Shown here one piece after another: positions 11,402 through 21,441 of a stretch of 64,000 nucleotides of DNA. This DNA comes from Tragulus kanchil (taxonomy: Eukaryota > Chordata > Mammalia > Artiodactyla > Tragulidae). Where the stretch lies: the NCBI GenBank assembly GCA_022376925.1, contig JAIOJX010000002.1, positions 38,154,501-38,218,500 of the forward strand, in the 5' to 3' direction. Under the pieces are notes generated by a model. That model was not told where the DNA came from, made no database searches, and was given only the letters and a program-made list of their open reading frames with translations. The position numbers and the translations under genes are program-made. Every line of letters starts with the position of its first letter. Position 1 is the stretch's first letter.

Positions 11402-11742
11402 AAATAATATTGAATCTAGGATTAATGCATGTCTCTTCAGGAATGTTTAAACATTAACAAATGGAGTGTTTGGGGGGAAAATGTCTATTAGATCATATTA
11501 GCTCCAGAATCATTCATCATCTTCTGAACAGGAAGAGATACACCAGACAGCGCTCCCCTTAATGGCCACTCAGCAGGGACTCAATCCATCTGTCTCCATT
11601 AAAAGAAAGAGGAAGTGTTTTATTTATAGAAGACTAAAAGTATCCACGGCTGCTTTCTTCTGTGTTTTAAAATGGTGAAGAAATAGAAGTTGCTTCCCAA
11701 ACTCTTTAGCACAAGCAGGACTTTATTGATCAGTCCTAAGTT

Positions 11743-11945
11743 AAGGCTTCCCAGGTGGTGCAGTTGGTAAAGAATCCAATGCAGTGCAGAAGACCACAAG
11801 AGAGGCAGGTTCGATTCCTGGGTCAGGAAGATCCCCAGGAGGAAATGGCAGCCTATTCTAGTATTCTTGCCTGGAGAATCCAACAGACAAAGGAGCTCGG
11901 TGTGCTATGGTCCAGAGTTGGACACAATGGAGCACAAATATGCAC
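11743..11945 (+). mobile_element. Bov-tA SINE, sense (copy 1)
   Basis: The head is 'ggcttcccaggtggtgcagt', the B-box-like string is 'ggttcgattcctgggtcag', and the body contains 'attctagtattcttgcctgg'. The tail is diverged ('agagttggacacaatggagc'). Confidence 0.88.
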
Positions 11946-12052
11946 ACAAGTCAAGGGGATCAAAACCTACAAGGCAGTGACCCCAATTACCACTGAAGGA
12001 CCTGTTTCTCAGAGAAAAGCTCATATACACTTAAAAGTTTAAGGGACTCCTC

Positions 12053-12372
12053 GGGGCTTCCCTGGTGGTCCAGTGGGTAAAGACACCGCCTTGCAATGCA
12101 AGGGGCGCCGGTTCAATCCCTGGCCTGGGAAGATCCCATGTGCCGTGGAGCGGCGGGACTGATGTGTCCAACTACCGAGCCAGAGCTCTGGCACGCATGC
12201 ACCCAGACGACAGAGGCCACCGCGATGGGAGGCCCACAGGAGCCAAAGAACAAAGACGGATGAAAATAGACAAATGAAAGACCAATAGAAGTGGCCCGCC
12301 CGTCCCCCTCCCTCCCCACCAACCCCCACCCAAAAAAGATAAATAAATAAATAAATGTACAAAAAAAAAAAA
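12053..12372 (+). mobile_element. Variant tRNA-derived SINE, full length, with target-site duplication (copy 1)
   Basis: The head 'ggcttccctggtggtccagt' is tRNA-like with a B-box-like 'ggttcaatccctggcctgg'. The body then departs from the common CHR SINE ('ggactgatgtgtccaac', 'gaggccaccgcgatgggagg', 'agaccaatagaagtggccc') and ends in a C-rich stretch, (AAAT)n and poly-A. Flanking direct repeats 'gtttaagggactcct' at 12038-12052 and about 12375-12389 mark the insertion site. Confidence 0.88.
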
Positions 12373-12886
12373 GAGTTTAAGGGACTCCTTGATTCTGTGA
12401 CACAGGGTATTCAATATATGTCAACTTCCTTAGAACATCAGGACCGAATTAGGAAAATTTTTTTGGCCACTTCTATTGGTCTTTCATTTATCTATTCTCA
12501 TTCTTCTTTGTTTTTGGCCAATGTTTAATTACATTAACAAATGCGAAATAATATTGAATCTAGGATTAATGCATGTCTCTTCAGGAATGTTTAAACATTA
12601 ACAAATGGAGTGTTTGGGGGGAAAATGTCTATTAGATCATATTAGCTCCAGAATCATTCATCATCTTCTGAACAGGAAGAGATACACCAGACAGCGCTCC
12701 CCTTAATGGCCACTCAGCAGGGACTCAATCCATCTGTCTCCATTAAAAGAAAGAGGAAGTGTTTTATTTATAGAAGACTAAAAGTATCCACGGCTGCTTT
12801 CTTCTGTGTTTTAAAATGGTGAAGAAATAGAAGTTGCTTCCCAAACTCTTTAGCACAAGCAGGACTTTATTGATCAGTCCTAAGTT

Positions 12887-13089
12887 AAGGCTTCCCAGGT
12901 GGTGCAGTTGGTAAAGAATCCAATGCAGTGCAGAAGACCACAAGAGAGGCAGGTTCGATTCCTGGGTCAGGAAGATCCCCAGGAGGAAATGGCAGCCTAT
13001 TCTAGTATTCTTGCCTGGAGAATCCAACAGACAAAGGAGCTCGGTGTGCTATGGTCCAGAGTTGGACACAATGGAGCACAAATATGCAC
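12887..13089 (+). mobile_element. Bov-tA SINE, sense (duplicate of 11743-11945)
   Basis: This is the same insertion repeated inside tandem duplication 3, with matching flanks. Confidence 0.88.
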
Positions 13090-13196
13090 ACAAGTCAAGG
13101 GGATCAAAACCTACAAGGCAGTGACCCCAATTACCACTGAAGGACCTGTTTCTCAGAGAAAAGCTCATATACACTTAAAAGTTTAAGGGACTCCTC

Positions 13197-13516
13197 GGGG
13201 CTTCCCTGGTGGTCCAGTGGGTAAAGACACCGCCTTGCAATGCAAGGGGCGCCGGTTCAATCCCTGGCCTGGGAAGATCCCATGTGCCGTGGAGCGGCGG
13301 GACTGATGTGTCCAACTACCGAGCCAGAGCTCTGGCACGCATGCACCCAGACGACAGAGGCCACCGCGATGGGAGGCCCACAGGAGCCAAAGAACAAAGA
13401 CGGATGAAAATAGACAAATGAAAGACCAATAGAAGTGGCCCGCCTGCTCCCCTCCCTCCTCAACCTGATCCCCGCCCAAAAAAGATAAATAAATAAATAA
13501 ATGTACAAAAAAAAAA
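13197..13516 (+). mobile_element. Variant tRNA-derived SINE (duplicate of 12053-12372)
   Basis: This is the second copy of the same insertion, target-site duplication included. The C-rich region before the poly-A differs from copy 1 at several bases, while the rest appears identical. Such local differences fit allelic or consensus-quality variation more than age. Confidence 0.88.
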
Positions 13517-13603
13517 AAGAGTTTAAGGGACTCCTTGATTCTGTGACACAGGGTATTCAATATATGTCAACTTCCTTAGAACATCAGGACCGAATTAGGA
13601 AAA

Positions 13604-13838
13604 TTTTTTTGGCCACTTCTATTGGTCTTTCATTTATCTATTCTCATTCTTCTTTGTTCTTTGGCCTGTGTGGGCCTCCCATCACAGTGGCCTCTCTCGC
13701 TGCAGAGCTCTGGCTTGGTAGTTGGACACATCAGTCCAGTCGCTCTGCCACATGTGGGATCTTCCCAAGCCAGGGATCGAACCAGCACCCCTTGCACTGC
13801 AAGGCGGACTCCTTACCCACTCGACCACCAGGAAAGCC
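13604..13838 (-). mobile_element. Variant tRNA-derived SINE, antisense
   Basis: The reverse complement carries the same diagnostic parts as 12053-12372: 'ggccacttctattggtcttt' (3' end), 'gtgggcctcccatcacagtg', 'acatcagtccagtcgctctg' and the head 'actcgaccaccaggaaagcc'. It is shorter in the middle. A partial extra copy of its 3' end appears at about 12460-12519, where duplication 3 breaks. Confidence 0.85.
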
Positions 13839-14507
13839 TAGAATTATGATTTTTTTAAAAAATATTTGTTTTGAAATATTTATAGATCAGTAGAAAATTG
13901 CAAAGACATCACAGAGAGTATCTGTGCACCTCACCCCGTCCCTCCTCCCCACTGGTTACCTCCTGGGTAGAACATGACATCAAATCCAAGAAGCTGACAT
14001 CCAAGACGCTGATAGGAAACGTGGGGATGGTCTTGTCCCGCTCTCACACATGTAGGTTCATGCCATCACCACTGGAGTTTCAAGATACACAGCCTCCGTC
14101 TCCACAGAGTTCTCCCTTCTGCCACCCTCTGTGGTCAGGCTCATCTCCCTCCTCTTCCACACCTCTAAGCCTAGGCATTAATTTATTCTCCATTTCTACA
14201 GGAAATTGCACAGTGGCTTTTTCATACTGGGTTTTTCTCACTTGGCACAGTCCCTGAGGTCTCTGCAAGTCGTCCTGTTTCTTTTTATTTGCGCGCCTTC
14301 CTCTGTATTTCAGGTTGGTATTTCATGGAATGGGTTTGTTTACCTCTTCACCTAGTATAGGGCATCTTCGTTGTTTCCAGTTTGGAGCTAGTTCAGTTAA
14401 AGCTGTTGAGAACAAGCATATATGGGTTTTTGTGAGGACACGGTTTTAATTTCTCATCAATAAATGCCCAGAAGAGAAGCTGCTGGGTCACAAGGCAAAG
14501 GTATGCC

Positions 14508-14537
14508 TTCTTGTGTGTCTGTGTGTGTGTGTGTGTT
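14508..14537. repeat. (GT)n microsatellite
   Basis: A short GT dinucleotide run lies in the old L1 fragment. It recurs at 15595-15624 because of duplication 4. Confidence 0.85.
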
Positions 14538-14711
14538 AATAAAACTGTCAGACTGACTTTCAGCATAACTGGATCATTTTCCATTGCTACTGGTGGAGTA
14601 TCAGAGATTCTCTGCTTCCTCTTTTTCCCGGTTTTAAATTATTCTAACAGGTGTGTAGTAGCTCATCATAGTCTTAATGGCTGGTGATGCTAAATGTTTT
14701 TATGACCTTAT

Positions 14712-14925
14712 TTGGTCTTTCATTTATCTATTCTCATTCTTCTTTGTTCTTTGGCCTGTGTGGGCCTCCCATCACAGTGGCCTCTCTCGCTGCAGAGCTC
14801 TGGCTTGGTAGTTGGACACATCAGTCCAGTCGCTCTGCCACATGTGGGATCTTCCCAAGCCAGGATCGAACCAGCACCCTTGCACTGCAAGGCGGACTCC
14901 TACCCACTCGACCACCAGGAAAGCC
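14712..14925 (-). mobile_element. Variant tRNA-derived SINE, antisense (duplicate of 13622-13838)
   Basis: This is the same insertion, starting inside its 3' end at the duplication junction. It shows three single-base contractions relative to the first copy. Confidence 0.85.
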
Positions 14926-16833
14926 TAGAATTATGATTTTTTTAAAAAATATTTGTTTTGAAATATTTATAGATCAGTAGAAAATTGCAAAGACATCACA
15001 GAGAGTATCTGTGCACCTCACCCCGTCCCTCCTCCCCACTGGTTACCTCCTGGGTAGAACATGACATCAAATCCAAGAAGCTGACATCCAAGACGCTGAT
15101 AGGAAACGTGGGGATGGTCTTGTCCCGCTCTCACACATGTAGGTTCATGCCATCACCACTGGAGTTTCAAGATACACAGCCTCCGTCTCCACAGAGTTCT
15201 CCCTTCTGCCACCCTCTGTGGTCAGGCTCATCTCCCTCCTCTTCCACACCTCTAAGCCTAGGCATTAATTTATTCTCCATTTCTACAGGAAATTGCACAG
15301 TGGCTTTTTCATACTGGGTTTTTCTCACTTGGCACAGTCCCTGAGGTCTCTGCAAGTCGTCCTGTTTCTTTTTATTTGCGCGCCTTCCTCTGTATTTCAG
15401 GTTGGTATTTCATGGAATGGGTTTGTTTACCTCTTCACCTAGTATAGGGCATCTTCGTTGTTTCCAGTTTGGAGCTAGTTCAGTTAAAGCTGTTGAGAAC
15501 AAGCATATATGGGTTTTTGTGAGGACACGGTTTTAATTTCTCATCAATAAATGCCCAGAAGAGAAGCTGCTGGGTCACAAGGCAAAGGTATGCCTTCTTG
15601 TGTGTCTGTGTGTGTGTGTGTGTTAATAAAACTGTCAGACTGACTTTCAGCATAACTGGATCATTTTCCATTGCTACTGGCGGAGTATCAGAGATTCTCT
15701 GCTTCCTCTCCAGTATTTGGTGTTGTCACTGGGTTTTAATTTTAGTTATTCTAACAGGTGTGTAGTGCGAGCTCATCATAGTCTTAATGGCTGGTGATGC
15801 TAAATGTTTTTTATGACCTTATTTGCTCTCCATATATCATCTTCAGTAAAATATCTTTTCATGTTACTTGCATTTTTGATTTCGATTTGGTTTTTTTGAC
15901 TGTCGAGTTTGAGAATGCTGTACCTTCTCGATATTAGTCTTTCCAAAGCTACAAGGCTTGCCAATAGCTCTCCAGTCTATAGCTTATTTTTTGCATCATC
16001 CTAACAGAGTCTTTTGCAAAAGAAGATTTTTCACCTTTCACCTTTTATGGATCACGTTTTTTCATGTGTGAGGTTGTGAAGTTTGGCTTGAGCAGTCTAA
16101 CTGCTCTGAAGCCACTGGTTGAGGAGGCTTTCTCTTCCCTTGCTGAATCACTTTTGCACTCTTATTAAAAAGCCAGTTGGATATCTTTGTATGGGAGTGT
16201 TTCCTCTTCCTCTCATCTCTTCCATTGATAAATATGTTTCTCCTCCACCAGTAGTGTTCAGTTTTGATTACTGTAACTACATAAGTTTTAAAATTGGGTA
16301 GACTGATTTCTGTTACTTTACTGTTTTTTTTTCATTTATCTAATCTATTTTTTTGGCTTTCCATATATTATTATAGAAGAATGTTTTCTATACATACAAA
16401 AAGTCTTACTCTGAATTTAATAGGAATTGTACTCAACCTGTATATCGACTTAGGGAGAATTGATTTCTTTATTATGTCAAGTGTTCCAGTGTTTGAACAG
16501 ATATTCCCCTCCATTTATTTGTATCATCTTTGATTTTTTCAAAACTACCAGCTTTTGGTAGTTTTTGGCATACAAGTCTTACAAGTATTATACATGTTTT
16601 GTTAGATGTACACTTAAGTATGGTCCCACTGTTTGGGGAGGTCTTATAAATGGTATTATATTTTTAATTTCAGTGTCCATATGTTCATGACTAGAACATA
16701 GAATGCAATTGGTTTTCACTGCTGATCTTGTATCCTATGACCTTGCTGAATTCATTCATTAGTTCTAAAAGCTTCTTCCTTTCTTTCTTTTTTTAGATTC
16801 CTTATCTACATATAAAACCATGCCACTGATGAA

Positions 16834-17062
16834 TGTTGTTGTTGTTGTTGTTGTTGTTGTTTACTCACTAAGTCCTGTCTGACTCTTGCAACCCCATGGA
16901 CTGCAGCCCGCCAGACTCTTCAGTTCATGGAGCTTCTCAGGCGAGAATACTGGAGTGAGTTTTCATTTCCTTCTCCAGGGGATCTTCTGGACACAGAGAC
17001 TGAATGCATGTTTCCTGCACTGCAGGTGGATTCTTTACCACAAGCCACTAGGGAAGCCTGCC
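16834..17062 (-). mobile_element. Bov-tA SINE, antisense, with (TTG)n tail
   Basis: A (TTG)n run at 16836-16860 is the reverse complement of the usual CAA-rich tail. It is followed by 'cactaagtcctgtctgactc', 'ccatggactgcagcccgcc' and 'ctgcactgcaggtggattc', ending at the head 'ccactagggaagcctgcc'. It is inserted in the old L1. Confidence 0.9.
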
Positions 17063-17242
17063 ATCCATGAATAGAGAGAGTCTTACTCACTTCCTTTCCA
17101 ATTTTACATCTTTATTACTTTTTCTTGCCTTATAAGTGATAAGGTTAATATTATGCTTGATAACAGTGATGAAAACTGGTCATCCTTGGTTTTTCCTCAC
17201 TTTAGGAAGAAATCATTCAAGTTTTGACCACTAAATATCATG

Positions 17243-17462
17243 CACTGTCTTTGGTCACTCAGTCATGTCCAACTCGTTGCTGCCCCATGGATTGTGGCCC
17301 ACCAGGGTCCTCTGACCATGAAACTTGCCAGGCAAGCATACTGGAGTGAGTTGCCATTGCCTTCTCCAGGGGATCCCCCTAACCCAGGGACTGAACCCTC
17401 ATCTCTTGCATCTCCTGCATTGGCAGGCAAATTCTTTACCACTAGCGCAGCTTGAGAGCCCC
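17243..17462 (-). mobile_element. Bov-tA SINE, antisense, with short target-site duplication
   Basis: The strings 'cactcagtcatgtccaactc', 'gccaggcaagcatactggag' and 'ggcaaattctttaccactag' match reversed Bov-tA. 'aaatatcat' occurs just before (about 17233) and just after (about 17463), consistent with a short target-site duplication in the old L1. Confidence 0.88.
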
Positions 17463-18646
17463 AAATATCATTCTAGTTATAGGTTGTTTTTTTTTTTTTA
17501 ATAGATGCTTTTTGTCAAGATGAGGAACTTACTATCTGTTCTTAGTTTTCTGAGAGCTTAATCATGAAGTAGTGTTGAATTTTGTCAAATGATTTTCCTG
17601 CAGCAACTAATAGGATTACATGATTTTTATGTTAATACCAGCGAACTGCCTTATTGACATCTCAGTATTGAATGAGCCTCAAATTCCTGGACTAAATGTC
17701 TAACCAAGATATAAAATTCTTCCTATCTATTTCTGAGTTGTATTTAGTAACATTTTATTTGGGATTCTTTTGTCTGTGTTCTTGCGTGCTGTTGGCCGAT
17801 CGTTCTTTCTGTTTTGTTTTGCACTGTCTGTGGTCTTGGCGTCAGGATCACATCAGCTGCATACAATGAACTGGCCCGTGTTTCCGCTTCTATTTTCTAG
17901 AAGATATTGTGTAGCATTGGAGCTAATTTTCCTTTAAGTGTTTCATAGTATTCTCTAGTGAAAACATCTGGTCTGGAGAACTTTTTTGGAAAGGTTTTTA
18001 ATTATAAATATAATTTCCTTAATAGTGGCAGAGCTATTCAAATTATCTAGTTCACACTGGGTACGTTGTAGTACATGCTTTTGGAGGAAATGCTTCATTT
18101 TATCTAAGTCGTCAACTCTGTGTATGTTCGACTGCGCATATTTTCTTACAGCATCTTTGAGGCAGGATTTCTAGTGATATTTTGCTTCATTCCTGGCAGT
18201 ATTCATTTGTGTCTTCTATCTTTTTTGTTTTCCTATCACTTGTATTTAATAATTTTATTGATTTTTAAAGGAACAGTTTTTGTTTCATGGATTTTTTTCA
18301 ATTTTCAACACCATTGGTTTGTGCTTTTTTATTCTTCATTTCCTTCTACTTGCTTGGTATCCTTTTGATCTTTTATTCTAGATTCTCTAGGTAAAAGCTT
18401 AGATGATTGATTTAGGATTTTCCCTCATTTCTAATGTAGGTATTTAATGATGTCAATTTCCCTCTCAGCAACAGTTTTGACCTGTGTTCCACCTATTTTA
18501 ATACTCTCTGTTTTTATTTTCATTCCCTTAACTGTAATTTTAGGTTTTCCCTCAGACTTCCTTGTTGACCCATGGCTTAGATAGAAGTATACCATTTGAA
18601 GACCTTCCTGCTCTTTCTGTTTTTGATTTCTAGTTGGATTCCCTTG

Positions 18647-18735
18647 CTTCCCTAGTGGCTCAGTGGTAAAGAACTGCCTGCTGAGGGGGAGGATGCAGGA
18701 GACATGGGTGTGGTCCCTGGCTTCCTATCTGGAAG
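18647..18735 (+). mobile_element. Bov-tA head fragment, sense (copy 1)
   Basis: The string 'cttccctagtggctcagtgg', followed by a diverged 'tgcaggagacatgggtg', is the tRNA-like head only. The body is absent. It is repeated at 19743-19831 by duplication 5. Confidence 0.7.
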
Positions 18736-18849
18736 CAGACATCCCCTTAAATCAGGTATAATTAGTAAATATTTTTCATACTCTTCTCCTGATTTTTCTC
18801 GAATCTTTAGGCATATTTTCAATGGGATTTCTGACAAAATTATATAAGA

Positions 18850-19052
18850 ATATCCCTGGTGGCTCAGATGGTAAAGAATCTGCCGGCAATGCAGGAGACC
18901 TGGGTTCATTCCCTGGGTCAGGAAGATCCCCTGGAGAAGGGCATGACTACTCACTCCAGTCTTCTTGCCTGGAAAATCCCATGGACAGAGGAGTCTGGTG
19001 GGCTACAGTCCATGGGATCGCAAAGAGTCTTGACAGGACTGAGTAACTAACA
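18850..19052 (+). mobile_element. Bov-tA SINE, sense (copy 1)
   Basis: A clear Bov-tA: 'tatccctggtggctcagatg', 'ggcaatgcaggagacctggg', 'actccagtcttcttgcctgg' and 'cccatggacagaggagtctg'. The two overlapping plus-strand open frames here are SINE readings. Confidence 0.92.
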
Positions 19053-19742
19053 CTTCAGTTCACAATAAATTTAAGTTAAAATTGTTTTTATTATAAAAAC
19101 TGATAAGCAAAAAAAATTCAGGAGAAAGAAATATACTTTACTTTGTTTCAGTCACGTGTTTTGTAAGCAACAGAACTCACAACAAGTGTTCCTTCCACTA
19201 TTTCTATTGCTTCTACTTTAAATCAGAAAGACAGGCATTTTGGAGAAATACATTGTTTTAGAAAATTTATGTTTCTTTTAGGGCAAAACATACACTAGAC
19301 AGTAACTTAAAGATCAAATGAAACTGCTCTAATAAATAAAAATGTGTATTTTATTGATTTTTAAAGGAACAGTTTTTGTTTCATGGATTTTTTTCAATTT
19401 TCAACACCATTGGTTTGTGCTTTTTTATTCTTCATTTCCTTCTACTTGCTTGGTATCCTTTTGATCTTTTATTCTAGATTCTCTAGGTAAAAGCTTAGAT
19501 GATTGATTTAGGATTTTCCCTCATTTCTAATGTAGGTATTTAATGATGTCAATTTCCCTCTCAGCAACAGTTTTGACCTGTGTTCCACCTATTTTAATAC
19601 TCTCTGTTTTTATTTTCATTCCCTTAACTGTAATTTTAGGTTTTCCCTCAGACTTCCTTGTTGACCCATGGCTTAGATAGAAGTATACCATTTGAAGACC
19701 TTCCTGCTCTTTCTGTTTTTGATTTCTAGTTGGATTCCCTTG

Positions 19743-19831
19743 CTTCCCTAGTGGCTCAGTGGTAAAGAACTGCCTGCTGAGGGGGAGGATGCAGGAGACA
19801 TGGGTGTGGTCCCTGGCTTCCTATCTGGAAG
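19743..19831 (+). mobile_element. Bov-tA head fragment (duplicate of 18647-18735)
   Basis: This is the second appearance of the same fragment inside duplication 5. Confidence 0.7.
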
Positions 19832-19945
19832 CAGACATCCCCTTAAATCAGGTATAATTAGTAAATATTTTTCATACTCTTCTCCTGATTTTTCTCGAAT
19901 CTTTAGGCATATTTTCAATGGGATTTCTGACAAAATTATATAAGA

Positions 19946-20148
19946 ATATCCCTGGTGGCTCAGATGGTAAAGAATCTGCCGGCAATGCAGGAGACCTGGG
20001 TTCATTCCCTGGGTCAGGAAGATCCCCTGGAGAAGGGCATGACTACTCACTCCAGTCTTCTTGCCTGGAAAATCCCATGGACAGAGGAGTCTGGTGGGCT
20101 ACAGTCCATGGGATCGCAAAGAGTCTTGACAGGACTGAGTAACTAACA
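19946..20148 (+). mobile_element. Bov-tA SINE, sense (duplicate of 18850-19052)
   Basis: This is the second appearance of the same insertion inside duplication 5, with identical flanks. Confidence 0.92.
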
Positions 20149-20448
20149 CTTCAGTTCACAATAAATTTAAGTTAAAATTGTTTTTATTATAAAAACTGAT
20201 AAGCAAAAAAAATTCAGGAGAAAGAAATATACTTTACTTTGTTTCAGTCACGTGTTTTGTAAGCAACAGAACTCACAACAAGTGTTCCTTCCACTATTTC
20301 TATTGCTTCTACTTTAAATCAGAAAGACAGGCATTTTGGAGAAATACATTGTTTTAGAAAATTTATGTTTCTTTTAGGGCAAAACATACACTAGACAGTA
20401 ACTTAAAGATCAAATGAAACTGCTCTAATAAATAAAAATGTGTATTTT

Positions 20449-20790
20449 GACCGGATAATGTAGTCTAAATATAACTCCATTTCTTGAGTAGCCTAAGGAA
20501 AATGTAGAAAGATTTTCCTGAAAAGGGCAGTTCTCACACACATATCAGCAGCTAACACATCACCAGATGAGATTGACTGACCTCACACTTGTGCAGTGGT
20601 ATAGGTCCCAGCTGACTTCCAATATTGACATTTTAGTGGCAAGGTATCTACGTTTCTGCTTTCTTGGGTTTCTAGTTAAAAAGGAGATTGAAATTCAAAT
20701 GAAAGTTTTGGCAAAACAGTATCTACATGCTAATGAGCACATGTATTCATTTGTGGTTAGGCAACTGAGTATCAGGTTGCTCAGCTCCTG
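20449..20790. other. Unassigned non-coding DNA
   Basis: No repeat or exon was recognised. A 78-codon open frame at 20567-20803 has no domain. Confidence 0.45.
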
Positions 20791-20936
20791 CGCTCTGTGG
20801 TGACCTGGAGGGGAGGGGAAGGGGAAGCGGAAGGGAGGCTCAGGACCGAGGGGACACGTGTACTTACAGCTGATTCACTGTGCTGTACAGCAGAAACTAA
20901 CATAAGAGTATAAAGCAATTTTGCCCCTTAAGAAAT
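20791..20936 (+). mobile_element. L1 3' end, sense
   Basis: The strings 'ggtgacctggaggggagggg', 'acttacagctgattcactg', 'acagcagaaactaacataag' and 'taaagcaatttt' match the end of ruminant L1 3' UTRs. Only about 145 bases are present. Confidence 0.65.
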
Positions 20937-20944
20937 ATTAAACT

Positions 20945-21274
20945 GGGCTTCCCCTGGTGGCCAAGTGGGTAAGGACACCGCCTTGCAGTGCAAGGGGCGC
21001 CGGTTCGATCCCTGGCCTGGGAAGATCCCACATGCCGCAGAGCGGCTGGACTGATGTGTCCAATTACCGAGCCGGAGCTCTGGAGCGCATGCGCCCAGAG
21101 CCGGTGCTCTGCGATGACAGAGGCCACCGCGATGGGAGGCCCGCAGGAGCCAAAGAACAAAGACGGATGAAAATAGAGAAACGAAAGACCAATAGAAGTG
21201 GCCCGCCCGCTCCCCTCCCTCCCCAACCCGACACCCACCCAAAATAAATAAATAAAAATAATAATAATAAAAAA
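20945..21274 (+). mobile_element. Variant tRNA-derived SINE with 16-bp target-site duplication
   Basis: This is a full-length copy of the family at 12053. It has head 'cttcccctggtggccaagtg', B-box-like 'ggttcgatccctggcctgg', then 'gctggactgatgtgtccaa', 'gagccggtgctctgcgatg' and 'agaccaatagaagtggccc', a C-rich run and an AATAA-rich tail. 'aagaaatattaaactg' flanks it at about 20929-20944 and 21274-21289. It is the best intact example for a family consensus. Confidence 0.92.
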
Positions 21275-21289
21275 AGAAATATTAAACTG

Positions 21290-21441
21290 AGAAATCTACT
21301 ATTTGATTTTTCTCCTTAACTTCTCCCTCCTAGACAACTGCTCTGCATAGCTTGCTGGTTCTAGAACACACACGATACTTGGAAAAACTTTAGATCTGGA
21401 CACTCACTAGTTTTCATTTTTTAATTATTCATGCTTCATTT
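21290..21441. other. Unassigned AT-rich DNA
   Basis: Nothing was recognised between the SINE target site and the start of duplication 6. Confidence 0.5.

Larger units (their letters stand above)
11402..13666. repeat. Tandem direct duplication 3 (offset 1144)
   Basis: Copy 1 is 11402-12519 and copy 2 is 12546-13666, with 26 bases between. The filler resembles 11442-11466 ('cattaacaaatg' is shared). The duplicated unit contains a Bov-tA and a variant tRNA-SINE with its target-site duplication. The main internal difference lies in the C-rich 3' part of that SINE (12296-12335 against 13440-13480). Confidence 0.94.
13622..15824. repeat. Tandem direct duplication 4 (offset 1087-1090)
   Basis: Copy 1 is 13622-14711 and copy 2 is 14712-15824, abutting directly. 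Near its start copy 2 lacks single bases from three short homopolymer runs (in the SINE at about 14863-14902). Near its end copy 1 has lost most of a segment present in copy 2 at about 15709-15745. Both kinds of damage cluster at the joint or within about 200 bases of it. Confidence 0.94.
13839..18646 (-). mobile_element. Old L1 LINE, minus strand, degraded and interrupted
   Basis: On the plus strand this reads as the reverse complement of an old L1 3' UTR and ORF2. Landmarks are 'ttgcaaagacatcacagaga' (13898), 'ttgtttccagtttggagc' and 'atgcccagaagagaagctgctg' in part. Further on come 'agtcttttgcaaaag' (16010), 'ccttgctgaattcattcatt' (16741) and 'tgttgacccatggcttag' (18563). Frames are broken throughout. 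Two Bov-tA insertions and duplication 4 interrupt it, and duplication 5 repeats its 5' part at about 19348-19742. Confidence 0.8.
18252..20448. repeat. Tandem direct duplication 5 (offset 1096)
   Basis: Copy 1 is 18252-19347 and copy 2 is 19348-20448. The joint is clean with a few bases of shared sequence ('attttattg' against 'tgtatttt'). I see no difference between the copies. The unit carries the L1 end and two Bov-tA pieces. Confidence 0.96.

Noticed and set aside
12053..12372. tRNA genes in SINE heads (A- and B-box-like sequences)
   Set aside because: The heads are followed by SINE bodies and poly-A with target-site duplications; they are retroposon promoters and not tRNA genes.
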